Shown here: one piece after another, positions 26,141 through 33,590 of the stretch
Layout: the number at the start of each line of letters is the position of its first letter
Position numbering within the stretch: the first letter of the stretch is position 1
Assembly: GCF_003860135.1 (NCBI RefSeq)
Contig: NZ_RQYN01000033.1
Location: forward strand, 1 to 33,590
Length of the DNA stretch: 33,590 nt
From: Tannerella forsythia
GTDB taxonomy: Bacteria > Bacteroidota > Bacteroidia > Bacteroidales > Tannerellaceae
Direction: 5' to 3'
Translations under genes and position numbers: made by a program
Notes under the pieces: model-generated
The model's database searches: none
Told to the model about the DNA's origin: nothing
What the model saw: only the letters and a program-made list of their open reading frames with translations

Positions 26141-26203
26141 AAGGAGCGTGTTGTTTTTGGGGGGTAAAAGTACGAAAAAACTTTTTCAGTCGGCACTTTT
26201 TCT

Positions 26204-26211
26204 TACTTTTG
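26204..26211 (+). promoter_or_regulatory. Putative promoter element of the polyprenyl synthase gene
   Basis: TACTTTTG matches TAnnTTTG and lies 19 bp before the ATG at 26231. The upstream element is weak. A related minus-strand TACTTTTA at about 26164-26171 could serve divergent polA. Confidence 0.4.
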
Positions 26212-26230
26212 CATTCGGAAAGCAGGATTT

Positions 26231-27205
26231 ATGATAGATAAAAGAGATATAGAGAAGCCTGTCTCGGAAGAGTTCGGAATATTCCGCGAGAAATTTGCGG
26301 AGGCGCTTTATAGCGAAATCGCTACCATACGCAAAGCCATCGAAACGGTATATCATTCGAATGGCAAGCATATCCGCCCGCTTTTGGTGCTGCTGACAGC
26401 CAAGGCCTGCGGACGTGTCACGCCGGACTCGATCCATGCAGCTGTGTTTCTCGAATTATTACATACGGCGTCGCTCCTTCACGATGATGTGGTGGACGAT
26501 ACCCGCCAGCGCCGGGGACTTCCCTCAATGAACGCGCTCTTTGATAATCGTGTAGCCGTGCTGATAGGTGATTTTATCCTCTCCGAAGCGCTCGTGCGGG
26601 CCACGCAGACGGGACAGGTGCAGATCGTTTCGATCATCGCGTCGCTCAGTCGTCAGATGGCTGAAGGCGAAATCAAGCAGCTGGAAAACGCGCAAGAACA
26701 GATATTGGAAGAAAAAGACTACCTGATCGCGATTGAAAAGAAAACATCGATGCTGCTCTCGGCATGTACGGAAATCGGTGCCGTAACAGCTCGGGCAACC
26801 CCTTCGATGCAAGAGAGTTGTAGAGAGTTCGGTCGTCTGCTTGGCTACTGTTTCCAGATACGCGATGATATTTTCGATTACTTCGATGACCCGGTCGTCG
26901 GCAAGCCCAGCGGCAACGACATCCGCGAAGGGAAGGTGACCCTGCCTCTGCTTTACGCCCTCGAATCGACAGACGAACCGACGAAAGCGCCTTATCTGAA
27001 GATGATTCGTGAGCGAGATTTCTCGCCTGAAAATGTCGCGGCGCTGATCAGTTTCGCCAAAGAGCGTGGAGGGGTCGAATATGCCATGTCTCGTATGGCA
27101 TACTATAAGGAGAAAGTGGCGGATATCATCCGTTCATTACCCGACAATGACGCCCGTGAGAGCCTGTTGCTCCTCGCCGACTATGTAATTGAACGAAAGA
27201 AGTAA
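26231..27205 (+). CDS. Long-chain polyprenyl diphosphate synthase
   Basis: A 324-residue all-helical prenyltransferase with both aspartate-rich motifs intact: DDVVD at 85-89 and DDIFD at 212-216. It adds isopentenyl units in the trans configuration. The small residues a few positions before the first motif (TAS) favour a long product such as the octaprenyl or longer side chain of menaquinone; exact length cannot be read from sequence. The last 17 codons and the stop lie in a 55-bp segment repeated at 28290-28344, beyond the hicAB genes. The present 3' end may therefore have been supplied by that insert. Confidence 0.9.
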   Translation: MIDKRDIEKPVSEEFGIFREKFAEALYSEIATIRKAIETVYHSNGKHIRPLLVLLTAKACGRVTPDSIHAAVFLELLHTASLLHDDVVDDTRQRRGLPSMNALFDNRVAVLIGDFILSEALVRATQTGQVQIVSIIASLSRQMAEGEIKQLENAQEQILEEKDYLIAIEKKTSMLLSACTEIGAVTARATPSMQESCREFGRLLGYCFQIRDDIFDYFDDPVVGKPSGNDIREGKVTLPLLYALESTDEPTKAPYLKMIRERDFSPENVAALISFAKERGGVEYAMSRMAYYKEKVADIIRSLPDNDARESLLLLADYVIERKK

Positions 27206-27206
27206 A
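27152..27206 (+). repeat. 55-bp direct repeat, left copy (3' end of the polyprenyl synthase gene)
   Basis: This segment encodes the C-terminal residues ending LLLLADYVIERKK and the stop. It matches 28290-28344 at 50 of 55 positions without gaps. The core GAGAGCCTGTTGCTCCTCGC is identical in both. Confidence 0.9.
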
Positions 27207-27529
27207 TCCTTTCTGCACAAGATCGGGAGCTTCCAAGGCGATCACAAAGTTTCGTCTGTTACATGTCCTCCGTTTGACGACAGCACCAGAAATCACCGGA
27301 TTGTGGCCTGGATACGTCATGTGTATAGTTTAATATGGCCCGGAGTGTTATATCATGATGTTACATTTTTTGTCTAACGGTTGAGGGGAATAAGCATCAG
27401 ACTTTTACAGATGAAAAAAACTTTAATCTAACGACAAAAGAAAAAATAAAGGCGTAGCAAAAACAAGGAAGAATCATTGTTTATTGTTCATATTATTACT
27501 ATATTTGCGTCGTCGAAATAGAAAACGCG
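27206..27529. other. Noncoding left part of the hicAB insert
   Basis: No gene of convincing length or composition is visible here. The first 150 bp match nothing I recognise, and the remainder becomes AT-rich toward the hicA promoter. No integrase, transposase or inverted terminal repeats were found. Confidence 0.5.
27477..27507 (+). promoter_or_regulatory. Promoter of hicAB
   Basis: TTG at 27477-27479 is followed by 20 bp and TATATTTG at 27500-27507, a consensus Bacteroidota promoter. The hicA ATG is 22 bp downstream. HicB proteins commonly repress such promoters. Confidence 0.65.
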
Positions 27530-27718
27530 ATGAGCTATAAAACCGTAAAAGAAGTAATCAATCTGTTGAAAGAAAATGGTTTTGTGGTAAAGACCAAAAA
27601 GGGAAGCCATATAAAGTTCGAAAAAGGCGGGAAGATTGTTATTGTACCGGATCACGGAAGCAAAGGCGTAGAAAAAGGTACCTATTACAATATACTTCGA
27701 CAAGCGGGGTTGAAATAA
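27530..27718 (+). CDS. hicA: HicA family mRNA-interferase toxin
   Basis: A 62-residue basic protein with the double-stranded-RNA-binding-like HicA/YcfA fold. It has an N-terminal helix (VKEVINLLKENGF), the motif KGSHIKF with the catalytic His27, a central strand, and the ending GTYYNILRQAGL. HicA toxins cleave mRNA and are neutralised by HicB. It lies 13 bp upstream of the antitoxin gene in one unit. The reading frame and catalytic His are intact, so the toxin is likely active. Confidence 0.93.
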   Translation: MSYKTVKEVINLLKENGFVVKTKKGSHIKFEKGGKIVIVPDHGSKGVEKGTYYNILRQAGLK

Positions 27719-27731
27719 AAATAAGCAGATT

Positions 27732-28124
27732 ATGAGGAAGGTAGAAGTTATCGTCGAACACGCAGGCAACAATCTTAGTGCCTATATTCAAAATGTTCCT
27801 ATCCTTGTGGTTGGTAATACGGTTAGTGAGATAGAAAACAATATGAAAGAAGCTATCGAGCTGTATTTGGAAGACAATGAGAATCCTTGTGAGGAACTAT
27901 CGGGCAGTTTCTCCCTGGTATTCAAGTTAGATGCCGCTACATTTATCAATAATTACAGCGGGATTTTCACGAAGTCCGCGCTGAGCCGCATTACGGGAAT
28001 TAATGAGCGCCAACTTTGGCATTATGCCGCAGGAATACATAAGCCCCGAGAAAAACAATTGAAAAAGATACAAGACGGGGTGAAGGCTTTAAGCGAAGAA
28101 CTGTCCCGCATAAGCTTATTGTAG
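27732..28124 (+). CDS. hicB: HicB family antitoxin
   Basis: A 130-residue protein with the HicB arrangement. The N-terminal partial RNase-H-like domain (about 1-70, VEVIVEHAGNNLSAYIQNVP, then a helix MKEAIELYLED) binds the toxin. A C-terminal helix-turn-helix at about 79-117 (TKSALSRITGINERQLWHYA) should bind the operon promoter. It completes an intact type II toxin-antitoxin pair with hicA. Confidence 0.92.
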   Translation: MRKVEVIVEHAGNNLSAYIQNVPILVVGNTVSEIENNMKEAIELYLEDNENPCEELSGSFSLVFKLDAATFINNYSGIFTKSALSRITGINERQLWHYAAGIHKPREKQLKKIQDGVKALSEELSRISLL

Positions 28125-28289
28125 AGGCTAATAATCTTCATCGGATCTGTACGACTGAGGTTTTGAGAAATGCCAAAAGGGTTAAGGATAAGTGTTTTGT
28201 TTAGAAACACACTTGTTAAACAAGATTGTGAATAGATATTAGGATGCAAATTCAGAGAGGAACGAACTTCGGAGTGCGCAAAGTTAAAT

Positions 28290-28344
28290 GCACGCGAGAG
28301 CCTGTTGCTCCTCGCCGAGTATGTGATTGAGCGAAAGAAGTAAA
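28290..28344 (+). repeat. 55-bp direct repeat, right copy (displaced gene-end remnant)
   Basis: This copy still reads RESLLLLAEYVIERKK and a stop in the frame of the polyprenyl synthase gene. The differences near its end are one Asp-to-Glu change and two synonymous codons, so it looks like a once-functional allele of that 3' end rather than random similarity. It lies 14 bp before the convergent VanZ-like gene. Confidence 0.9.
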
Positions 28345-28357
28345 GAGGAGATTGCTT

Positions 28358-28843
28358 TTACCTCCGACTTTTGCGTGTCGGTCTTTTGGAGCGGCGTACC
28401 GACCGAATCAGAAAGAGAGCGATACAGAGTCCGATCGTAAATCCGGCAAAATCGATCCATACGTCGAGCAACGAAGGCCCACGACCGCAACCGAACAGTT
28501 GGATGGTCTCGTCGCACACGGCCGTGAACAGTCCTGCAAATAGCGGCCACGAGATATGCGGCATCAGGCGATTCGTGTAGACGCGTAATGTTAGTGTCAA
28601 GAAAAGCCCCAGCAGCATAAATTCGGTCAGGTGCGCGAGTTTCCGTACGGTATACACTGTGAACCGATAGTCGATACCCAAATGACCGATCAGCCGGTTC
28701 AGCCACTCGGTAACCATCGCACTACGCAGTCCGGACGCTTCGCCTCCCTGTAGCGAGTTCGTAAAGATAAAGACGGTTACAGCGATAGTCAGTAGCGTGT
28801 ATATCCAGCGAAACAGCTGTGTATGTTTGCCTTTCTTATTCAT
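28358..28843 (-). CDS. VanZ-like membrane protein
   Basis: A 161-residue protein with four hydrophobic helices and the VanZ-family polar pattern: RKLAHLTEF at 67-75, DETIQLF at 111-117, and GRGPSLLDVWIDFAG at 120-134. VanZ was named for low-level teicoplanin resistance, but most homologues, including single genes in Bacteroidota, have no known role. The C terminus is strongly basic. It converges on the hicAB insert, and before the insertion it would have been the direct neighbour of the polyprenyl synthase gene. Confidence 0.85.
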   Translation of the reverse strand: MNKKGKHTQLFRWIYTLLTIAVTVFIFTNSLQGGEASGLRSAMVTEWLNRLIGHLGIDYRFTVYTVRKLAHLTEFMLLGLFLTLTLRVYTNRLMPHISWPLFAGLFTAVCDETIQLFGCGRGPSLLDVWIDFAGFTIGLCIALFLIRSVRRSKRPTRKSRR

Positions 28844-29038
28844 TGTGTTGTAAAAAACAGTCGCAAAGGAAAGAAATAAAAGTCGTCGGACGAAACGATT
28901 TTCTTTAAGAAGTCGTAAAACACGATTAAAAAACGTACCGGTAGCGAGAAAATGAAAAAACGCATTCCCGTTTACGATTTCTTCGTAACTCGAACAATAT
29001 ATGTAATAAGATAGCGTTATGTTGTCAGCGGATTTTTA

Positions 29039-29046
29039 TATCTTTG
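29039..29046 (+). promoter_or_regulatory. Putative promoter element of the DUF2723 gene
   Basis: TATCTTTG matches TAnnTTTG and lies 42 bp before the ATG at 29089. TTG occurs only 14 bp upstream, so the second element is not convincing. Confidence 0.45.
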
Positions 29047-29088
29047 CGGCCGAATATTCAAAAATAAACGCTTACTATATCCTCGATT

Positions 29089-32000
29089 ATGAAGCAATAT
29101 AAGCTAATCAACAACGTATTGGGATGGATCGTCTTCCTGATCGCGTCATACACGTATTTATCGACTATCGAGCCGACCGGAAGTTTCTGGGATTGCGGCG
29201 AGTTTATTGCATCTGCCTATAAACTGGAAGTGGGACACCCACCCGGCGCACCTTTCTTCATGCTGATGGGTAATCTGTTTACGCAACTCACCTCCGATAC
29301 GGCGGAAGTGGCGAAGATGGTGAACCGTATGTCCGCCCTGTTCAGCGCGCTGACGATTCTGTTCCTCTTCTGGAGCATCACGCACATGGCTCGGCGTATC
29401 ATACTGAAAGAAGGAAAACGCGAGCTGACTTTGACGCGCACCATCATGGTGATGGGTTGCGGACTGGTCGGAGCATTGGTCTATACCTTCAGCGATACGT
29501 TTTGGTTTAGTGCCGTGGAGGGTGAAGTGTACGCCAGCTCGTCGTTATTTACGGCTGTCGTGTTCTGGCTGATTCTGAAATGGGAAGAAGCGGCCGACCG
29601 TCCGCATGCCGACCGTTGGATAGTGCTGATCGCCTACTTCATGGGTTTAAGTATCGGTGTCCATCTGCTGAACTTGCTTTGTATTCCTGCCATCGTACTC
29701 GTATATTACTACCGGAAATTCCCTAATCCAACGTTCAAAGGAACGGCGATCGCCCTTTTGGTATCGTTTGCCATCGTCGGATTGATGATGTACGGCGTCG
29801 TGCAAGGTCTCGTAGAGGCTTGCGGCTGGTTCGAACTGCTGTTTGTAAACGGCTTCGGGATGCCATATAATTCCGGTGTTTATGCCTATGTGTTGATCAT
29901 TGCCGGCATGCTGGGCTGGTCGATTTGGGAAACGATGCGCGAGGACATCTCCCCGATGCGCGTGAGGATTTCTTTCGTCCTGACCATCGCCCTGCTCGGT
30001 ATTCCTTTCCTGGGAAGCGGCTATGTGCTCGGTATTCTATTGTTGATCGCTTTAACGGCCGCCCTGTTCCGCCTCAAAAATATCAATGTCCGCACACTGA
30101 ATACGATTTTGGTTTCACTGATGGTGATTGTGGTGGGTTATTCGTCTTACGCACTGATTCTTATTCGTTCGACGGCTGACACACCGATGAACCAGAATGC
30201 ACCGAAGGATATTTTCACCCTCCGCAGTTATCTGGCACGTGAACAATACGGTGATACGCCTCTGATCTACGGTAAGACTTACGTGTCGGTACCGGAGCGC
30301 AACAGTGATGGTACGGCTGTTGCGAGCGAGAGTGCCACTATCTGGCGTCGTGCGATTAAAAAAGATAAGAACGAGAAAGACCGCTATTTTGATACGTATA
30401 CGATGATTACACCTAAATACGTCAGCGAAACGATGATGCTTTTCCCGCGTATGCATAGCTCCGAACCGCGTCACGTGGCGGGTTACAAGTCGTGGGCGAA
30501 TGTGAAAGGCTTTCCGGTAAAAGTCCGTGAATTAGGCGAGACGAAGAGTGTCATGAAACCGACCTTTGCCGAGAATATCAAATTCTTCGTGCGTTATCAG
30601 CTGAACTTTATGTATTGGCGATATTTTATGTGGAACTTCTCCGGTCGTCAGAACGATATTCAAGGACATGGCGAGATTATGAACGGGAACTGGATCACGG
30701 GAATCAAACCGATCGATACGTTCCTCGTTGGTCCGCAGGATGATATGCCGTTCGATATTGCCAACAACAAGGGGCATAATGTGTATTATATGTTGCCTCT
30801 TCTGCTCGGACTACTGGGGATCTTTTACCAGTTGTTTAGTGGAAAAAAAGGAACACAATCTTTCTGGGTGACGTTCTTCCTCTTCTTTATGACGGGGATT
30901 GCGATCGTGCTTTACCTGAATCAGACCCCGCTTCAGCCGCGCGAACGAGATTATGCGTATGCCGGCTCGTTCTATGCATACTGTATTTGGATCGGACTGG
31001 GTGTCGGTGCCGTAGCGCGAGCACTAGAAAAGTTTGGGAAATTGCCGGGACTTGTGGCCGGTACGGTCGCGACGCTTGCATGTGTACTTGTACCGATTCA
31101 GATGGCCGGACAGAATTGGGACGACCACGACCGTTCGGGACGTTACATGTGCCGTGACTTCGGTTCCAACTATCTCGAATCGTGTGAGCCGAATGCTATT
31201 ATATTTACGAATGGCGACAACGATACGTTCCCTCTCTGGTATGCGCAGGAAGTGGAAGGCATCCGCACCGATGTGCGCGTATGTAACACGAGCTACCTGC
31301 AAACCGACTGGTATATCGACCAGATGAAACGTCAAGCCTACGAATCCGCGCCGCTACCGATCACATGGGATCGTAGCCAGTATATTCAGGGCAAACGGGA
31401 TATGACGTATGTCATTAAACGCATGGATAAGGTCGATTTAGGGCAGGCATTGGAGTGGTTACGCAGCGACGACCCGCGCACGAAGAAACTTCCCGGATAC
31501 CAGAATGATATTTCTAACATTCCTTCGGATGTACTGACATTGAAAGTCGATTCGGCCACGGTGATGAAGCATGGTGCCATCAGTCCGCAGGACGCGTCGC
31601 AGATGGTCAAGGAAATGACCATCAATTTATCGGGCAAGGAAGTTCTGGGCAAAGAAGCCGTAACAATCCTTGATATGCTTCATACGAATAACTGGGAACG
31701 TCCCATCTATTTTGCCATCACGGTAGATCCGAATCAGTTCGTACGCCTCGACCCGTATTTTCAAAAAACGGGGATGGCATATCACATCGTGCCTTACATG
31801 ACGCAAGGTCCGAATGCGCGTGCCATCGATACGGAAAAGATGTACGATAACGTGATGAACAAGTTCCGATGGGGCGGTGTCGACAAGCCCGGAGTTTACA
31901 TCGATGAGAATACGATGCGTATGTGCAAAAGTTACCGGATGTATCTTTTCGGTGAGCTGGCTCAGGCCTTGCTGCAGGAAGGTAAGCCTGACAAGGCACA

Positions 32001-32352
32001 AGCTGTTCTGGATCGATGCATGGAAGTGCTTCCGCCCGAAAACGTACCGTTGGATTACAGTGCGATTATGATCGGAGAAACGTATATGGCGATCGGTCAA
32101 AAAGAGAAGGGGGGCTCGATTCTCGATGGTGTCATCGAAAACTCATTGCGGAATATCCGCTGGTATATGCGTCTGAACGCGCGGGATAGGGCCGGTATTC
32201 AGGATGATTGGCAGCGTGATCTCGCCATCGTGCAGAACGCGTTGGGAATGGGAATGCAATACGATCGTGAATACGGCGCCAAGTATCGCGAAGAGTTCCA
32301 GAAATACTACATGGCTTTTCAGGGAACTCAAGACGGAGGACGCAACCGCTAA
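29089..32352 (+). CDS. DUF2723 (TMEM260-like) membrane protein, probable GT-C glycosyltransferase
   Basis: A 1087-residue inner-membrane protein. The N-terminal DUF2723 region carries the signature GSFWDCGEFIASAYKLEVG followed by HPPGAP in its first extracytoplasmic loop, with acidic residues where GT-C enzymes place their catalytic base. About ten to twelve transmembrane helices run to residue 650 or so. A large soluble domain follows with NGDNDTFPLWYAQEVEGIRT and a TPR-like end. The human relative TMEM260 is a protein O-mannosyltransferase, and this family is a candidate for protein or glycan modification across the inner membrane in Bacteroidota. The exact substrate is not known from sequence. 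A deacetylase gene follows after 6 bp. Confidence 0.82.
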   Translation: MKQYKLINNVLGWIVFLIASYTYLSTIEPTGSFWDCGEFIASAYKLEVGHPPGAPFFMLMGNLFTQLTSDTAEVAKMVNRMSALFSALTILFLFWSITHMARRIILKEGKRELTLTRTIMVMGCGLVGALVYTFSDTFWFSAVEGEVYASSSLFTAVVFWLILKWEEAADRPHADRWIVLIAYFMGLSIGVHLLNLLCIPAIVLVYYYRKFPNPTFKGTAIALLVSFAIVGLMMYGVVQGLVEACGWFELLFVNGFGMPYNSGVYAYVLIIAGMLGWSIWETMREDISPMRVRISFVLTIALLGIPFLGSGYVLGILLLIALTAALFRLKNINVRTLNTILVSLMVIVVGYSSYALILIRSTADTPMNQNAPKDIFTLRSYLAREQYGDTPLIYGKTYVSVPERNSDGTAVASESATIWRRAIKKDKNEKDRYFDTYTMITPKYVSETMMLFPRMHSSEPRHVAGYKSWANVKGFPVKVRELGETKSVMKPTFAENIKFFVRYQLNFMYWRYFMWNFSGRQNDIQGHGEIMNGNWITGIKPIDTFLVGPQDDMPFDIANNKGHNVYYMLPLLLGLLGIFYQLFSGKKGTQSFWVTFFLFFMTGIAIVLYLNQTPLQPRERDYAYAGSFYAYCIWIGLGVGAVARALEKFGKLPGLVAGTVATLACVLVPIQMAGQNWDDHDRSGRYMCRDFGSNYLESCEPNAIIFTNGDNDTFPLWYAQEVEGIRTDVRVCNTSYLQTDWYIDQMKRQAYESAPLPITWDRSQYIQGKRDMTYVIKRMDKVDLGQALEWLRSDDPRTKKLPGYQNDISNIPSDVLTLKVDSATVMKHGAISPQDASQMVKEMTINLSGKEVLGKEAVTILDMLHTNNWERPIYFAITVDPNQFVRLDPYFQKTGMAYHIVPYMTQGPNARAIDTEKMYDNVMNKFRWGGVDKPGVYIDENTMRMCKSYRMYLFGELAQALLQEGKPDKAQAVLDRCMEVLPPENVPLDYSAIMIGETYMAIGQKEKGGSILDGVIENSLRNIRWYMRLNARDRAGIQDDWQRDLAIVQNALGMGMQYDREYGAKYREEFQKYYMAFQGTQDGGRNR

Positions 32353-32358
32353 CCGACG

Positions 32359-32973
32359 ATGTTTATCGAACAACCGCCCTGGTTTTACAGGGCGATTTTT
32401 CGCGGAGGTATCTGGCGGATTCCGCAGAAAGAGAAGTGTGTCTACCTAACATTTGACGACGGACCGATCCCCGAGATCACGCCGTGGGTGCTTGACGTGC
32501 TTGATCGTTACAAGGTGAAGGCCACGTTCTTCTGCGTCGGCGACAATGTGCGTAAGCATCCGGATATTTATCGCATGGTGCTCGAACGCGGTCATGATGT
32601 GGGTAATCATACGTTCAATCATATTCAGGGAGTCCGTTCGTGGTCGTCTCGTTATATGGAGAATGTGGAGAAGGCCGCAGAGCTGATCGACAGCCGCCTC
32701 TTTCGTCCTCCGCATGGACACATGCGTTTGCCGCAATTGGCACGACTGCGCAAGAAATACAAGGTGATCATGTGGGACGTCGTCACCCGCGATTACAGTC
32801 CTCACATGACGGCACAAGGGGTTTTTAACGTCGTGAAACGATATACACGCAATGGATCCATTATTGTCTTTCACGACTCACTCAAAGCCGCTGACCGCAT
32901 GAAAGAAGCCCTTCCCCGATCGATCGAATGGCTTCAAGAACAAGGCTATCGGTTCGAACTCTTCGAGCCGTAG
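32359..32973 (+). CDS. Polysaccharide deacetylase (NodB domain, CE4)
   Basis: A 204-residue NodB-homology protein with all usual motifs: TFDDG at 31-35, metal ligands His84 and His88 in HTFNH, RPPHG at 116-120, and the late His172 in FHDS. It should remove N-acetyl groups from a glycan using a divalent metal. There is no signal peptide, only a short hydrophobic aromatic N terminus, so it may act in the cytosol or at the membrane. It starts 6 bp after the DUF2723 gene, which suggests co-transcription and perhaps a shared glycan pathway. Confidence 0.9.
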   Translation: MFIEQPPWFYRAIFRGGIWRIPQKEKCVYLTFDDGPIPEITPWVLDVLDRYKVKATFFCVGDNVRKHPDIYRMVLERGHDVGNHTFNHIQGVRSWSSRYMENVEKAAELIDSRLFRPPHGHMRLPQLARLRKKYKVIMWDVVTRDYSPHMTAQGVFNVVKRYTRNGSIIVFHDSLKAADRMKEALPRSIEWLQEQGYRFELFEP

Positions 32974-33185
32974 CATCGTTGGTGAATGTAGGAGACGGAG
33001 AAACGAGAAGTGAAACTCAGCGAGTGTTTAGCTGTTCCTTTGTTGGCTGAAAACCGTTCGCTAAATGACTATTAACACGGCGATAATATAACGTTATTTT
33101 TATTTTGACAAATATTTATTAGTCAGATATTTAATAGTTTCAAAAATCACGAAATAATCCCGTCGGGTTAATATTAACAATTTTG

Positions 33186-33590
33186 CCGGATAGGACGACG
33201 GCCGGATGGCAAGCCGTACAGCTTCCTCATACCTGGAACGATAAGGATGTGCTGGCCGACGGACAGAGAGATACTACCGCGGCGCCGGCTGGTACAAGAA
33301 AAGATTTCGCCTTGTTCCCGAAGAGGGAAAAAGGTATTTCCTTCGGTTCGAAGGAGTGAATCAAACGGCCGAAGTGTTTGTAAACGGGAAACCGGCCGGA
33401 AAACATACGGGCGGTTACACCGCTTTCAACATCGATTTAATGCCTTTCCTCGAGGCGTCGGGAGAGCAGTACATCGCCGTAAAAGCGGACAACAGCCATC
33501 GAGACGACGTGCCGTCCCTGTCCGCCGATTTCACTTTCTTCGGCGGCATATACCGGCCGGTACATCTGATCACCACGGGCGAACAGCATT
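33186..33590 (+). pseudogene. Broken GH2 beta-galactosidase fragment, cut by the window edge
   Basis: Translated pieces clearly belong to the N-terminal sugar-binding domain of a GH2 beta-galactosidase. They are WQAVQLPHTWND (from 33207) and, in a different frame from about 33272, YYRGAGWYKKRFRL, FVNGKPAGKHTGGYTAFN, and FTFFGGIYRPVHL. Joining them needs a one-base shift between about 33240 and 33271. No plausible ATG or signal peptide lies upstream: the first frame reaches a TAG about 80 bp before the homology with no ATG in between. The second frame stays open to the window end. A sequencing error could explain the shift but not the missing start. Confidence 0.7.

Larger units (their letters stand above)
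27207..28344 (+). mobile_element. Small insert carrying hicAB, bounded by 55-bp gene-end repeats
   Basis: The 1.1-kb segment between and including the right repeat copy is markedly AT-richer than both flanks and carries a toxin-antitoxin pair as its only genes. The repeats duplicate the 3' end of the host gene, as seen when an integrating element recreates the gene end it enters. No recombinase is present, so it may be a remnant, or it may have been moved by helper functions or by homologous recombination. Confidence 0.45.

Noticed and set aside
28212-28224. Palindrome CTTGTTAAACAAG after hicB as a terminator or operator
   Set aside because: The stem is 6 bp of mostly A/T pairs with no T-run, and it lies far from the hicAB promoter. 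It is too weak to call.
33017-33063. Possible hairpin after the deacetylase gene
   Set aside because: Only a 5-bp outer stem (AGCGA/TCGCT) and an interrupted inner stem, with no T-run. It is not enough for a terminator call.

Overview
The window comes from a Bacteroidota chromosome, most likely order Bacteroidales. Several genes start just downstream of the Bacteroidota promoter element TAnnTTTG, with TTG or TTTG about 19-20 bp further upstream in the best cases. The gene families also fit: a membrane-tethered propeller/Y_Y_Y/LuxR regulator, lipoproteins and barrels, a flexirubin/aryl-polyene-type lipid operon, a GH110 galactosidase and a DUF2723 membrane protein. A Tannerella- or Parabacteroides-like host is plausible, but the genus cannot be fixed from sequence reading alone.

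Layout. 1-577 is a gene-free array of diverged units in strict 22-bp register. It abuts the promoter of a one-component regulator (626-3568). Then come a TPR protein, a DUF2461 protein overlapping a methyltransferase-like gene, and a minus-strand pair encoding a barrel protein and a lipoprotein. 7947-8944 is gene-free and full of interspersed repeats with triloop palindromes. 8945-14975 is one minus-strand operon of nine genes for a flexirubin/aryl-polyene-like acyl chain: ketoreductase, ACP, LpxL-like acyltransferase, methyltransferase, dehydratase, thioesterase, ketosynthase, truncated ketosynthase-like protein, ACP. cysS diverges from it and ends at a strong terminator facing a GH110 lipoprotein gene. 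The GH110 message is predicted to start with a 12-bp hairpin. A second degenerate array (20-21 bp period) lies upstream of a UvrD-type helicase that carries an inserted nuclease-like domain and a C-terminal zinc ribbon.

21316-27205 is housekeeping: upp-uraA for uracil salvage and uptake, polA with intact proofreading residues and a QLSLF clamp-binding-like motif, and a long-chain polyprenyl diphosphate synthase. Next is a hicA-hicB toxin-antitoxin pair in a roughly 1.1-kb insert. The insert is bounded by two 55-bp copies of the 3' end of the polyprenyl synthase gene, the arrangement expected when an element enters the 3' end of a gene and rebuilds it. A VanZ-like gene, a DUF2723 glycosyltransferase-like gene and a polysaccharide deacetylase follow. 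The right edge holds the start of a broken GH2 beta-galactosidase with no visible start codon and an apparent frameshift.

The items most worth following up are the 22-bp array, the hicAB insert with its duplicated gene end, the compact polyene-type operon with no visible starter-unit or export genes, and the 5'-terminal hairpin of the GH110 message.
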